Assembly (NCBI RefSeq): GCF_902374955.1
Contig: NZ_CABKRX010000047.1
Span: forward strand, 1 to 64,000
Length of the DNA: 64,000 nucleotides
Direction: 5' to 3'
DNA from: Bacillus massilioanorexius
Lineage (GTDB): Bacteria; Bacillota; Bacilli; Bacillales; DSM-1321
In this document: positions 16,583-25,711 of the stretch, one piece after another
Layout: the number at the start of each line of letters is the position of its first letter
How positions within the stretch are numbered: the first letter of the stretch is position 1
The notes under the pieces: model-generated
Told to the model about the DNA's origin: nothing
Seen by the model: only the letters and a program-made list of their open reading frames with translations
Database searches by the model: none
Made by a program: the position numbers and the translations under genes

Positions 16583-16945
16583 ATGATAAATATAAATGAT
16601 AAAAATCGAGATCTTATTGAAAATGAAATATATTTACCCATGTTAATTACCATTTTGGAACGTGATAAAAAAATTATTGAGCAAGGATCATTTAAACTTA
16701 AGAATCCTTATTTGAATTTACTAGATCGAATACTTAAAGAAATAAACAAGGATTTAAAAGCATCGAGAGATTACTTGATGAAAAACAATATTAAAGTATT
16801 AAAGGGTAGTAGCGATGAGTATTTCACAGTGTACACCTTTATTTTAAATGGACAACACGAGTATCAAAAATATTTCAATCCACGTTTGAGGAATAGAAGT
16901 GAGGAATTAATAACGGAGTATTTTAATAAGCCCCTCTCGAATTGA
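16583..16945 (+). CDS. Hypothetical SOS-linked phage protein
   Basis: A 120-residue charged protein, mostly helical, ending in NPRLRNRSEELITEYFNKPL. The start is the ATG after CAAAAGAGGTATTGAT; the frame begins at an earlier ATG overlapping the SOS box, which is unlikely. It is divergent from YolD/WYL across two LexA boxes, so it is probably induced by DNA damage. I do not recognise a named family. Confidence 0.6.
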   Translation: MININDKNRDLIENEIYLPMLITILERDKKIIEQGSFKLKNPYLNLLDRILKEINKDLKASRDYLMKNNIKVLKGSSDEYFTVYTFILNGQHEYQKYFNPRLRNRSEELITEYFNKPLSN

Positions 16946-16955
16946 GAAGGGCTTT
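16927..16955. terminator. Terminator between gene 16583 and the endolysin
   Basis: AAGCCCCTCTC pairs with GAGAAGGGCTTTT around a GAATT-type loop; it overlaps the last codons of the rightward gene. Confidence 0.75.
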
Positions 16956-16960
16956 TGACT

Positions 16961-17782
16961 TTATTTTTTTAGTTCTTCAATTTGTTTTTCTAATTGATCA
17001 ATTTTTTTTACAGTATCATTCATACGTGGCCCTTCTATATAGCCGCGTTCAATTGCGATGTAAATTAATTCAATTGCTTTGTCTTGTGTCATTGCACCTT
17101 CAAGAAACTCTTTACGATGCGCATCACTTAATGGAGATTCTTTCTTTTCGAATCGAGATAATACAGTAGCAACTGCTTCTCTTCCTACTAACGTTGTCGG
17201 AACAAATACATCACGTTTAATTTCACTCATAAGCTTATCCTCTCTTTCTTTATTAGCTACATTTGTATTTTTTAAAAATGATCCATCAACTACATTTTTA
17301 TAATTCCAAGTGTCACCAGGACAATTTTTCCAAATATAACCTGGACATTCTTGGTGTCCTTTAATAATTTTCAGTTTTGGCAATGTTCTTTGTAACTCTT
17401 TGACTAATAAGTATAATGACATCATTTGAGCTTCTGTTGGTTTTTCTTTCGATCCTTCTGTACGGAAATCACCAATTAGGCAAATACCAATACTTCTTGT
17501 GTTAGTATTGCCAGCATGGTACGTTCTACGATCTAGATCATCACACTGAAAAATAGTACCGTCTGGTGCTATTACAAATGGGTATGCTATCCCTGGCCAC
17601 TTCTGTGTATCAATATGATAGTTTGCAAAAGCTTGAGGAGTTGAACCTTTTGCATTTTGTTTAGTCATTGAATGATGGATAACAATTGTGTCTTTAACAG
17701 CTGTACCAACTAACGGATAACGCCCTTTTCTTCTAATAGTATTTCTTAGATCTTTGTATTTGTTTAAGTCTTTAAGTGCCAT
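16961..17782 (-). CDS. Endolysin, N-acetylmuramoyl-L-alanine amidase
   Basis: A 273-residue Amidase_2/PGRP-type lysin that cuts the bond between muramic acid and L-alanine at the end of infection. Zinc ligands are in DTIVIHHS near residue 35 and in the GHQECPG...CPGD segment near residue 142-155. The remaining 100 residues form a linker and a helical C-terminal region (KKIDQLEKQIEELKK). There is no signal peptide, so it depends on the holin. It overlaps the holin stop by one base (TAATG). Confidence 0.9.
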   Translation of the reverse strand: MALKDLNKYKDLRNTIRRKGRYPLVGTAVKDTIVIHHSMTKQNAKGSTPQAFANYHIDTQKWPGIAYPFVIAPDGTIFQCDDLDRRTYHAGNTNTRSIGICLIGDFRTEGSKEKPTEAQMMSLYLLVKELQRTLPKLKIIKGHQECPGYIWKNCPGDTWNYKNVVDGSFLKNTNVANKEREDKLMSEIKRDVFVPTTLVGREAVATVLSRFEKKESPLSDAHRKEFLEGAMTQDKAIELIYIAIERGYIEGPRMNDTVKKIDQLEKQIEELKK

Positions 17783-18192
17783 TATTTATTCACTTCCTTA
17801 TTCTCATCATCTTCTGATTCAATAACATGCAATTTATCAGAGATAATTTTAGGCACTTTCACACCAATCTGAGCCAAGTTTTCAATAATAGATAAACCTT
17901 CATTAGCGATATAAAAAAGAACCGTAGCAATCGCTACAGCTCCATTTAATCCTAATATCTTATCAATGATATTCGCTAAGATGATAACCCCAAATATCCC
18001 TATTTTACGCGCATATCCAAACAATGCTGTTCTACTTCTCAATCTCTTATCTTTAATTGCTTTCATGATACCAGTTACGATATCAACTAGCATAAGCAAT
18101 ACAAGTAAATCTAAGAACTTTACACCACCAAATAAATACGTTTGAACAATATCTAAACTCCCAGCTTCAATAAACAATGTAAATCCCTCCAA
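17782..18192 (-). CDS. Phage holin (phage_holin_4 family)
   Basis: A 136-residue membrane protein with about three or four membrane segments. LLVLLMLVDIVTGIMKAIKD and LRSRTALFGYARKIGI are the family pattern, with a charged C-terminal tail (ESEDDENKEVNK). It permeabilises the membrane so that the downstream amidase can reach the wall. It is directly upstream of the endolysin in the late operon. Confidence 0.9.
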   Translation of the reverse strand: MEGFTLFIEAGSLDIVQTYLFGGVKFLDLLVLLMLVDIVTGIMKAIKDKRLRSRTALFGYARKIGIFGVIILANIIDKILGLNGAVAIATVLFYIANEGLSIIENLAQIGVKVPKIISDKLHVIESEDDENKEVNK

Positions 18193-18297
18193 TTCATTTC
18201 ACTCCTTTCATTTAGATTCCCATCCCTAGAAATCGTTTGAAAAAAGACATAAAAAATACACCTTAATCGGTGTTTGCTTTGTTGCGTATAATAGATC

Positions 18298-18504
18298 CTA
18301 CTGTGCTATTGGTGGTTGATAATCACCAGCTAAATATTCCAGACCACTATCTTTCAAATGTTCATATACTTGTGGTTTCAAACTATTTGGCACATCTTCA
18401 AATTTTGTTTTATCTAAAATCACTCTTTGCGCAAAAAACATTGCCATCATTACACCATCATCTCCTAGTATTTTTATTAGTAGCCAATATAAAAAGCTGA
18501 TCAT
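18298..18504 (-). CDS. Small phage protein between tail and lysis genes (CD1375-like)
   Basis: A 68-residue protein starting with a hydrophobic stretch, then MAMFFAQRVILDKTKFEDVP and LKPQVYEHLKDSGLEYL. The VP-LKP-V--L spacing resembles CD1375-type small tail-region proteins. Its ATG overlaps the upstream stop (ATGA), so it is translationally coupled. The role is unknown. Confidence 0.6.
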   Translation of the reverse strand: MISFLYWLLIKILGDDGVMMAMFFAQRVILDKTKFEDVPNSLKPQVYEHLKDSGLEYLAGDYQPPIAQ

Positions 18505-18797
18505 GGATAGAACGCAATCGCCATTTCTGCAACTACATCCTCCATAAAATCAGCTCTTTCAGATATTGCTTTATTTTGTGCTTTCATTAATTCATTTTCC
18601 TTTTGTAATTCTTGGACTTGCATATCTTCATAATAAAGTTTCTTGCCATCATATTTTAGAATGTCAGATTGGCCAATTGATGGTTTTGGTAAACTTTGAA
18701 CTAAAATACCTTGTTCAAGCTGCTCTTTTGATAACATTTCTGGTTTGTAATGCCTATATGTTTCAATACCGTTTTCATCGAATTTCAGAAATATCAA
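18501..18797 (-). CDS. Phage tail-region protein with coiled coil
   Basis: A 98-residue protein; the first half is beta-rich (FLKFDENGIETYRHYKPEML), the second half a helix or coiled coil (QVQELQKENELMKAQNKAIS). The TTG start lies behind GGAGGTGGTAAGGC. It resembles small XkdW-type tail accessory proteins by position and layout. No enzyme motif. Confidence 0.55.
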   Translation of the reverse strand: MIFLKFDENGIETYRHYKPEMLSKEQLEQGILVQSLPKPSIGQSDILKYDGKKLYYEDMQVQELQKENELMKAQNKAISERADFMEDVVAEMAIAFYP

Positions 18798-18811
18798 GCC
18801 TTACCACCTCC

Positions 18812-19870
18812 TTAAAAAAATGCTTCGGTAATAGGTAATTTACCTTTGAATTGAATAGGGTAAACATAACTACCACCAACATTTTTCACTAACTCTTTAG
18901 TTTTTATATCATAAACTACAACTGAACCTATATTACCGCTTTCTTCAATATATCCATACAAATACTTTTCATCAAAATCAGTAAAAGAAACACTATCGGT
19001 CATTGAAGGGAAAGTCATATAGTCGCTTATAGTTCCGTTAGTGGAATCTACACTTATTATCTTTTTTAAAGACCAATTAGAAAATAACATGTTACCTTTT
19101 TTGTCTAGTCCCATATTAGTCCAATTGCCAGTTGCTGTTGGTAATTGAATTTGTTTTTTAGACAATAAAGTATTATTTGAATAATCAATTTCGATAATTT
19201 GCATATAACTTGCCCGTCTTGTTATAGCAGACATTATTTTGCCTTGTTTAGTGAAGAAAAACTTTTCATCGTTACCGCCATCTATTGTTAAATTATTGTT
19301 CAATATTTCTAAAGTAGATAATTTACAAAGCATATACCTATATGCACCGTTATATACATGGACGGCAAATAAATCTTTTGTAGGGTGAACAGTTACCCAG
19401 CCCCAATAATTCATGTTTTGCTGAGTAAGATTGTAAGGATGTGATTTTCTGTTTCTTATAGTTCCATTTGGATTTATATGAATAAATTCACCATCTGTCA
19501 TTATTAACCCATTTCCACTTTTATCAATAGTCGCTAACCCTTGAGGATATAAACTGTAAGGATTTAAAGGTAATTGAATAGTAGCTATATCCACCGCTTT
19601 ATTGTCAATTACTCTTACTTGTCCGTTTTCTATGATGTAAAAAACACCGTGAAAAGGATCTGGATAAAAGTTTTTAAGATTATTTCTTAAATTTGTAGTA
19701 ACAATAGGTGTAGTGAAGTTGTCCGATCTCCACCAAATACTATCACGAGCATAGAACCCATTGCCTATTTTATTTGCTCTTTTCCCCAAACCATAACCAT
19801 GATAATAATTCATAATGTTGTCTGGTGAAATGTTTCCTAAATGTTGTAAACCTAAGTCGTTTATCCTCAT
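18812..19870 (-). CDS. Candidate tail fibre / receptor-binding protein
   Basis: A 352-residue protein lacking signal or membrane segments. After a short N-terminus it shows recurring beta-rich units (GVFYIIENGQVRVIDNKAVD, GLIMTDGEFIHINPNGTIRN, LDKKGNMLFSNWSLKKIISV), which suggests a six- or seven-bladed propeller. As the last large tail gene before lysis it is the best candidate for host recognition, but this rests on position and fold impression. Confidence 0.5.
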   Translation of the reverse strand: MRINDLGLQHLGNISPDNIMNYYHGYGLGKRANKIGNGFYARDSIWWRSDNFTTPIVTTNLRNNLKNFYPDPFHGVFYIIENGQVRVIDNKAVDIATIQLPLNPYSLYPQGLATIDKSGNGLIMTDGEFIHINPNGTIRNRKSHPYNLTQQNMNYWGWVTVHPTKDLFAVHVYNGAYRYMLCKLSTLEILNNNLTIDGGNDEKFFFTKQGKIMSAITRRASYMQIIEIDYSNNTLLSKKQIQLPTATGNWTNMGLDKKGNMLFSNWSLKKIISVDSTNGTISDYMTFPSMTDSVSFTDFDEKYLYGYIEESGNIGSVVVYDIKTKELVKNVGGSYVYPIQFKGKLPITEAFF

Positions 19871-20709
19871 TAGTTAGGCACCTCATTTAACAGTAAACCA
19901 TTAGAATTGAATGTTCTTGTGTAAACGATTGTTTTCATTGGTGTTACACCATCTTGTCCGTATAACGTTTCTGTTCTTGTTCGATAGTTTAAGTCGCTAT
20001 CTGGATTCGATAACACACTAACAGCAATCGTTACACCCGCACTATTTTTAAGAGTAACTTTTTTGAACTTATCATTTTGGTCCACATCTTCTTTGTAAAC
20101 CGCTTTTGGTTGTCCTAATTCAATCAATGCGCCTTCTACATTATCAGATACATAGAGGTTATTGATATCGTCTAATTTGACATTCCTAGCTTGTGCGTTC
20201 ATTTCAGCGAATAAGTTATTTACTATCCCACCTACGGTTACATCATTTCTTGTATCAATTATATTGTTTTGCACAATACTTGTAGCTCCAGCATTAATTG
20301 CAACAGTAGCAATCCCTAGTTCGTAAATGTCAGCATCACGTTGAACTGTAGGAGGCAAAGGATTACTTGCCGGTGTTCCTTTTTTAATAATTGTTTTTAT
20401 TTCACGATCTATAAAGCTTAATTGAACTACTACTCTATCAATCCGATTTAAAACACCGTCTGCAACATCGTGTGTCAAAATCAAATCACTTGTATTTTTG
20501 TACATATAACCATTAATCCATGCTCTTCCGGATTTAATTGTAACGTTCATATTACCTGCATCTGCAATAGCTTTTAAATTCAGGTCGGAAGGAAAAAAAC
20601 CATTCGTAATTAATGGACTAAAAAAATCAGCAAAATCCTCAGCTTTATATTCTCTATCCCATGTTCCATTTACATTTACAGCATTAAAAAAATATCCTAA
20701 TTCAGCCAT
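19870..20709 (-). CDS. Tail tip / baseplate structural protein
   Basis: A 279-residue protein. The first 150 residues (YFFNAVNVNGTWDREYKAED, SGRAWINGYMY, NRIDRVVVQLSFIDREIKT, DIYELGIATV) match the upper baseplate or appendage proteins found behind Tal in Gram-positive siphophages. The C-terminal part has a short repeat-like region before a beta-rich end. It abuts its neighbours by one base on both sides. Confidence 0.7.
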   Translation of the reverse strand: MAELGYFFNAVNVNGTWDREYKAEDFADFFSPLITNGFFPSDLNLKAIADAGNMNVTIKSGRAWINGYMYKNTSDLILTHDVADGVLNRIDRVVVQLSFIDREIKTIIKKGTPASNPLPPTVQRDADIYELGIATVAINAGATSIVQNNIIDTRNDVTVGGIVNNLFAEMNAQARNVKLDDINNLYVSDNVEGALIELGQPKAVYKEDVDQNDKFKKVTLKNSAGVTIAVSVLSNPDSDLNYRTRTETLYGQDGVTPMKTIVYTRTFNSNGLLLNEVPN

Positions 20710-21821
20710 TATTTCACCGCCCTTTTTATTTTGTCTATTAAATTAGGAACATTTGACCCGAAATTTACTTTTAAACTAGTTCCACTTTTATTAACAGTTT
20801 CAATCACAGAAACGATACGAGTATGCAGTATGATATCTAAATCATCATTACGAATACTCACTTTATCTCCTAAAAAGTAATCTACACCAAATATATTGTT
20901 AGAATATAAGTCTACATCACTCTCAAAAGTAGTGATCTTTTGATATTCAGATAGTGCTTTTTCTCCTTCTGCTTTTAATAAGGAATTGTATTCTGTATCT
21001 GTAAGAGTTACTTCTTGGTCATTTTCATTTTTATATGTTTTTTTAACACTATTTGCATCAACAAACATTTCTATTCTGTCGAACCCACTAAGTTCATCAT
21101 TAACAATTACTGTTCTTCTTGTTAATCCTTCTTCTTCACCTTCAACAATCGCTGTTGTGCGATAATCGCTATCATCCTCAACATAGTTTTGTTTAAGTAC
21201 ATTATCAGAGTCCTTTGAAAAGATAATATGTGGATTCTCGCTTTGTTCTGCGCTTCTGTCTGTACCTTTCCAAGTTGTATAAACAAACTTTTTATTTTCT
21301 AAATCAATAAATATATCCCAAGAACAATCATATTTATTACATAAATCATATGATAGATCATCTAAATGAACATTAGCAGCACTCTCAGTTCCATCTTCAA
21401 GATCGCATTTGTACTCGAAATCAACATCAAGATGAGGTATTTTCCTATTTTGAGTCGTATTAATAGCGTTGTAATAAATAAATTTCTTAATTACATATTC
21501 AAGATTATCTGTATATACTTGTTGACCTAAGACGATTCGACGATGTAACAATACATTGAATGATGGAGCTATGATTTGCAGTATACTTGATTGTTCATCT
21601 TCGTATTCTCTTCTTGGGATTACATAACCTCTAGATAAATCATTCGATTTTACAAGTATTCTACCTTTTTGTAATAAATCTATGTTCTCCTTATTGCCTT
21701 CCACACTTAGATAAAGATAGCTCATTTTTGTATAATGTAGCTCTGACTCAACCTGAATAAATTCATCAATCATTCCAAGATGATTAAGTTCCATATCAAA
21801 TACGTATAATTCCACAGTCAC
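20709..21821 (-). CDS. Tail protein, Gp37-like / Tal N-terminal type
   Basis: A 370-residue protein starting VELYVFDMELNHLGMIDEF, typical of the siphovirus ReqiPepy6 Gp37-like family, which forms the baseplate hub below Dit. It is mid-sized and has no appended peptidase or lysozyme domain, so it is the hub alone. The gene overlaps Dit by four bases. Confidence 0.78.
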   Translation of the reverse strand: MTVELYVFDMELNHLGMIDEFIQVESELHYTKMSYLYLSVEGNKENIDLLQKGRILVKSNDLSRGYVIPRREYEDEQSSILQIIAPSFNVLLHRRIVLGQQVYTDNLEYVIKKFIYYNAINTTQNRKIPHLDVDFEYKCDLEDGTESAANVHLDDLSYDLCNKYDCSWDIFIDLENKKFVYTTWKGTDRSAEQSENPHIIFSKDSDNVLKQNYVEDDSDYRTTAIVEGEEEGLTRRTVIVNDELSGFDRIEMFVDANSVKKTYKNENDQEVTLTDTEYNSLLKAEGEKALSEYQKITTFESDVDLYSNNIFGVDYFLGDKVSIRNDDLDIILHTRIVSVIETVNKSGTSLKVNFGSNVPNLIDKIKRAVK

Positions 21822-22708
21822 ACCCCCAATAATCGAGAAGTGAAATTAATTGATACTTCTAGGTTGTCTAAACCTTCATCTGCATTGTAACGGAAAAGAT
21901 TATCTCCTATTTCCAACTGTAAAAATTTCGATGCTAGGTCTAACGTATTAAAAGCATTAGTTATCACGCCATTTCTAGTTAACTTTATAGTCTTTTTGCC
22001 ACGATAAGTTGACACTTCAATTACATCTCCCGATAACATAGTGGTATTAATTTTCATTTGCTCATAGGTATTAACATTAACTAGGGACGGATTACTAAGA
22101 GTTCCCCTTGCACGAAAACGTATAATCATTCCGGTTGATTCTTGCCCATCATTTTTTACATTTACTATGAGTGATTGCTGTCGTTTTCCCATTGTAATAC
22201 CTTTATCTTGTGGAATAATTAACGGAAAATGAAATGATGATTGCCACAAAGCTAAATCAATACTTTGAGCATTTTTTTTATAAAAATAAGGGTCATTTGA
22301 ACTGAATTGTATTAACCCTTTTTGCCATTCATTATTGTTGTTTTCAAATCCTGTTGGGAATGATGGTGAAGCTTCTAAATTTGCATTTAAATAATACTCT
22401 TCACCACTTTTAGTTGTGAAATCTATACGCATAGGATTAGCTTTAGGATTGAACACTTTATAAGCTTCATTACGCTTTTCTTCAATCCACCAAGAATCAG
22501 TCATAGCTTTGTAAATAAAAAAAGGAACATCAAAGTCCCTATTTTCTAATTTTGTATTTTGATAATTAGATCCATCACCAGTTGATTCTGAATAATTAAC
22601 TGAAGCACTTAGCCCACTCATGTCAAAATCATCTGGAATACGAAAATGGCGACCAAATGTAATTGAATCGCCACGAGAATTAGTTATTTTCATGTTTTTA
22701 ATTATCAT
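21818..22708 (-). CDS. Distal tail protein (Dit)
   Basis: A 296-residue phage tail protein. The N-terminal half (ITNSRGDSITFGRHFRIPDD, NRDFDVPFFIYKAM, PMRIDFTTKSGEEYYLNANL) is the Dit/Sipho_tail belt domain; the C-terminal half is a galectin-like region. Dit joins the tail tube to the baseplate. It lies directly after the tape measure gene, the usual place. Confidence 0.85.
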   Translation of the reverse strand: MIIKNMKITNSRGDSITFGRHFRIPDDFDMSGLSASVNYSESTGDGSNYQNTKLENRDFDVPFFIYKAMTDSWWIEEKRNEAYKVFNPKANPMRIDFTTKSGEEYYLNANLEASPSFPTGFENNNNEWQKGLIQFSSNDPYFYKKNAQSIDLALWQSSFHFPLIIPQDKGITMGKRQQSLIVNVKNDGQESTGMIIRFRARGTLSNPSLVNVNTYEQMKINTTMLSGDVIEVSTYRGKKTIKLTRNGVITNAFNTLDLASKFLQLEIGDNLFRYNADEGLDNLEVSINFTSRLLGV

Positions 22709-22719
22709 TTGATCACCAC

Positions 22720-25113
22720 CTAATTAAATTGAAAAGCTAATCTACGTAAACTACGCTCATTTGCTCTTGCTATTTCGTTAGCGTTTGCTCCAGCAGTAAC
22801 TTTGATAGTTGGATATACGTTTCTAGAGTAGTCATACGAATTCGAATTATAGTTTGTACTTTTTGATTCCATCATACCTTGGGCGCTACTAGCCAAACTA
22901 CCATATGCACTATCAATAGCGCTCATTAATCGACTAGATGACTTTTCAACACCTAATATATATCCTTCGTTTGTATTTTCTCCAATTTCCTCAAATACAC
23001 GGGAAGGTGAATGGGTATCTAATAATGATTTTGCTTTATCAATAACACCACCAACAACACCACTAATGGCTTCTATAGCTGCATCTTTCATGTTACTAAT
23101 ACCATTTATTAACCCTCTAATAATATTTTTACCAACTTCACCGAGATCGATTTCGTCGAATTTATCAACCATAGACTTAATTAATTTCCCGACTCCTATA
23201 ATTAAATCAGGTATCATATCTACTAATCCTTCGATTAATTTCCCTACAATTTTAATACCAGCGCTCAAAACCTCTGGTAGGTTTTCCCATATCGTTTTTG
23301 TAATTGAAGCAATTAACTGTATCGTTGTTGCAACCAAGCTCGGTAATACCTTTATAATTCCATCTATTAAAGAATTAAGTAACTTCATACCTGAATCAAT
23401 AATTTTAGGAAGATTATCAATAATCGTTTTTATTAAAGTGTCAAGAACTTTTACGGCTGTAGGTACAAGTTGCGGTAAAATTTTCAAAATCCCATCAATA
23501 ACAGAATTAAGAATTTTAATACCTGAGTTAACAATTTCAGGTAACATGCCTACAATTGTTTCAACAATTGTTACAATTAAATCTAAAGCTGTATCAATTA
23601 GGCTAGGCAACATTTGAACAATTCCATCAACTAAAGATGTCAATATAGAAGCGCCCATCGCTATAATTTGCGGTAATAACGTTGTCGCTGTTTCGACTAA
23701 TGCTGTAAACACGCCCACAATACCTTCAACGATGATTGGTAGGTTATCAGCGATACCTTGAATCAAAGAAGAAATAATCTGAACACCCGCTTCGATTATT
23801 AAAGGGTACATTGTTGCCGCTGTAGCTAACCACTGATTTATTAATGTAATCACTGTTTCGGTTATTTGTGGTAAGTTATTAGTGATTCCAGTTATCATAT
23901 TTTGAATCATTTCTACGCCTGCTTGTATCATTTGCGGAAGAGTTGCTGTAATACCACCACTAAATAAATTCATTGCTGCTACTGCATCAAATGCTTTATT
24001 CGTCCAATCAAGAAACGCTACACCTAAATTCATAACCATAGTTACTAATGGCATTAAACGTTCCCCAAGTCCAGCAACTGCCATTTGCAAAGCTACCTGA
24101 GCAGAATTGTATTCAGTAATTGCAGCATTGGACTTTTGATATTCTTCATAAGTAGAAGCTAATCCAAGTTCGGCTAATTGTTGTAATACATAGTCAGTCT
24201 CAGTTCCATTTTTTTTGGCTTGAGCTAGCCCTGCGTTAAAAGTATCTAAACTTACTCCAGAACGTTCTAATAATTCGCCAAACTGACCAACCGCTTCACC
24301 TGTTGCGAATGTTTCCTGTAAACCGTCAGCAATCCCCTCTGTTTTTAACGTGTCACTAAAACGGATTGCTGCCCCATTAATTTCATCGATTACTTGGGAC
24401 ATCTGCTGGTCGTTAAATCCAGTTGCCATTAAGTTTGATAATGTTTCAACTGCTGAATCAGCCTCACCACTAACTGCCGCAACTTTAGCGAAGTTCTTCT
24501 CGATTCCTTCCATACTAAAACCTGCATTTAACGCATTGGCTTCGAGACGAGCTAAATCTGTATTTAATTCTGCTGAAGCCGCAACTAATCCACCAATTCC
24601 AGCAACTGCCGCAACTGCCGCACCGCCTAAAGCTTTAAATGCTGCTGATCCTCTTTTTCCGCTTTTTTCTGCTTCGTCTCCTAATTTCTCAACGGAATCA
24701 GTAGCTTTCTTTATGTCTTTATCATCCGCTTTTAAATCCGCATCCGTTTTAGATACTTCCTCTAGTTTTCCTTTTAGGCTTTTAAGTGATTGTTCGGTAT
24801 CTGAAACCTCTCGTTGAAAGGCACGATACTGTTCAGCAGATATATCACCTTTAGCAAATTGAGCATCTACTTGCGCTTGTGCTTGTTTTAAGGTATCGAG
24901 TTTTTTTGTAGTAGCTTCTACATTTTGTGCTAAAATTTGTTGTTTTTGAGCAACTAGTTCTGTATTACCTGGGTCAAACTTTAACAGTTTCTCTACTTGT
25001 TTAAGTTCTTTTTGCAGACCAATAGATTCACTGTTTACATCTTTTAAGGCACTTCCTAACTTGGTTGTATCTGCTCCTAATTCAATCGTAATTCCTTTTA
25101 TGTTCCCTGCCAC
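22720..25113 (-). CDS. Tail tape measure protein
   Basis: A 797-residue protein. The N-terminal 160 residues form a coiled coil (LQKELKQVEKLLKFD, SLKGKLEEVSK). A Gly/Ala-rich hydrophobic segment near residue 165-185 may insert in the host membrane. Residues about 393-655 consist of roughly twelve tandem 22-residue repeats, each beginning with Pro, with alternating A and B forms. The C-terminus has DTHSPSRVFEEIGENTNEGY, a tape-measure mark. It sets tail length and is the longest gene in the prophage; a tail near 120 nm would be expected from 0.15 nm per residue. Confidence 0.92.
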   Translation of the reverse strand: MAGNIKGITIELGADTTKLGSALKDVNSESIGLQKELKQVEKLLKFDPGNTELVAQKQQILAQNVEATTKKLDTLKQAQAQVDAQFAKGDISAEQYRAFQREVSDTEQSLKSLKGKLEEVSKTDADLKADDKDIKKATDSVEKLGDEAEKSGKRGSAAFKALGGAAVAAVAGIGGLVAASAELNTDLARLEANALNAGFSMEGIEKNFAKVAAVSGEADSAVETLSNLMATGFNDQQMSQVIDEINGAAIRFSDTLKTEGIADGLQETFATGEAVGQFGELLERSGVSLDTFNAGLAQAKKNGTETDYVLQQLAELGLASTYEEYQKSNAAITEYNSAQVALQMAVAGLGERLMPLVTMVMNLGVAFLDWTNKAFDAVAAMNLFSGGITATLPQMIQAGVEMIQNMITGITNNLPQITETVITLINQWLATAATMYPLIIEAGVQIISSLIQGIADNLPIIVEGIVGVFTALVETATTLLPQIIAMGASILTSLVDGIVQMLPSLIDTALDLIVTIVETIVGMLPEIVNSGIKILNSVIDGILKILPQLVPTAVKVLDTLIKTIIDNLPKIIDSGMKLLNSLIDGIIKVLPSLVATTIQLIASITKTIWENLPEVLSAGIKIVGKLIEGLVDMIPDLIIGVGKLIKSMVDKFDEIDLGEVGKNIIRGLINGISNMKDAAIEAISGVVGGVIDKAKSLLDTHSPSRVFEEIGENTNEGYILGVEKSSSRLMSAIDSAYGSLASSAQGMMESKSTNYNSNSYDYSRNVYPTIKVTAGANANEIARANERSLRRLAFQFN

Positions 25114-25156
25114 ACTTTGTTCACCGTCCTTTTAGACAAAAAGAAAAAGGACGTGA

Positions 25157-25383
25157 TTAACGTCCTTTCAATGCTTCAATATCAGCTTGTGTAGCTTTTC
25201 TCTTCTTCTTTCTATTTGGTTGCTGTAAGTAAGTAAATTCCGTTACATAATCTAAACACATACCAACAGACATGTATTCCATATCATCAAAAGATAAACC
25301 GCTTCTTCGGCACAAAAGTAAATATGTTTCTACTGTTATTTGTTCACTTTCTGATGATTCTTTCGGAATATCTACTTTTTTTT
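25157..25383 (-). CDS. Tail chaperone extension reached by -1 frameshift (gpT-like part)
   Basis: Just before the stop of the gpG-like gene the minus strand has eight A residues (25376-25383). In the -1 frame translation runs on without a stop for about 72 codons: DIPKESSESEQITVETYLLL, then SGLSFDDMEYMSVGMCLDYV, a typical tail-assembly-chaperone T segment, ending KATQADIEALKGR at 25157. The fusion product would be about 183 residues. No start codon with RBS fits independent translation. It ends 44 bases before the tape measure gene. Confidence 0.85.
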
Positions 25384-25707
25384 AGATTGCAATGTATTGA
25401 TTAATAATCCTTTTAATTCGGGGACAATCTCAAACATTGGGAATGAGTCAAAACTATCCAACCACTCCATAGGCTCAGGAATAGTTTTATCAGCTGTTTT
25501 TGCCCACACCCACGCAAGATTGTAAAATAAATCAAAGTCGATTAGCTTTATATCTTCTGGAGTAATCTTTTTCTTTTCGGTTAATTTACGCATTGACATA
25601 ATATCCGCAAAAAAGTCACGTCCAAATTGATGTTTATAGCGTAACGGTGCTGCACCTGTAGATTTAAATTTTATTTCCTTACCATCAATAATTAATGTTT
25701 TTTCCAT
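25372..25707 (-). CDS. Tail assembly chaperone (gpG-like)
   Basis: A 111-residue protein (MEKTLIIDGKEIKFKSTGAA, RYKHQFGRDFFADIM) of the tail assembly chaperone type found between tail tube and tape measure genes. The start is the ATG after GGGGGGTAATCAG; the longest frame overlaps the tail tube gene. The zero-frame product ends with three Lys codons in an A8 run, the slippery site for the longer product. Confidence 0.82.
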   Translation of the reverse strand: MEKTLIIDGKEIKFKSTGAAPLRYKHQFGRDFFADIMSMRKLTEKKKITPEDIKLIDFDLFYNLAWVWAKTADKTIPEPMEWLDSFDSFPMFEIVPELKGLLINTLQSKKK

Positions 25708-25711
25708 CTGA

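Noticed and set aside
23066..23617. Plus-strand ORF of 183 codons antisense to the tape measure gene
   Set aside because: A shadow of the 66-bp coding repeats; no RBS and no independent features.
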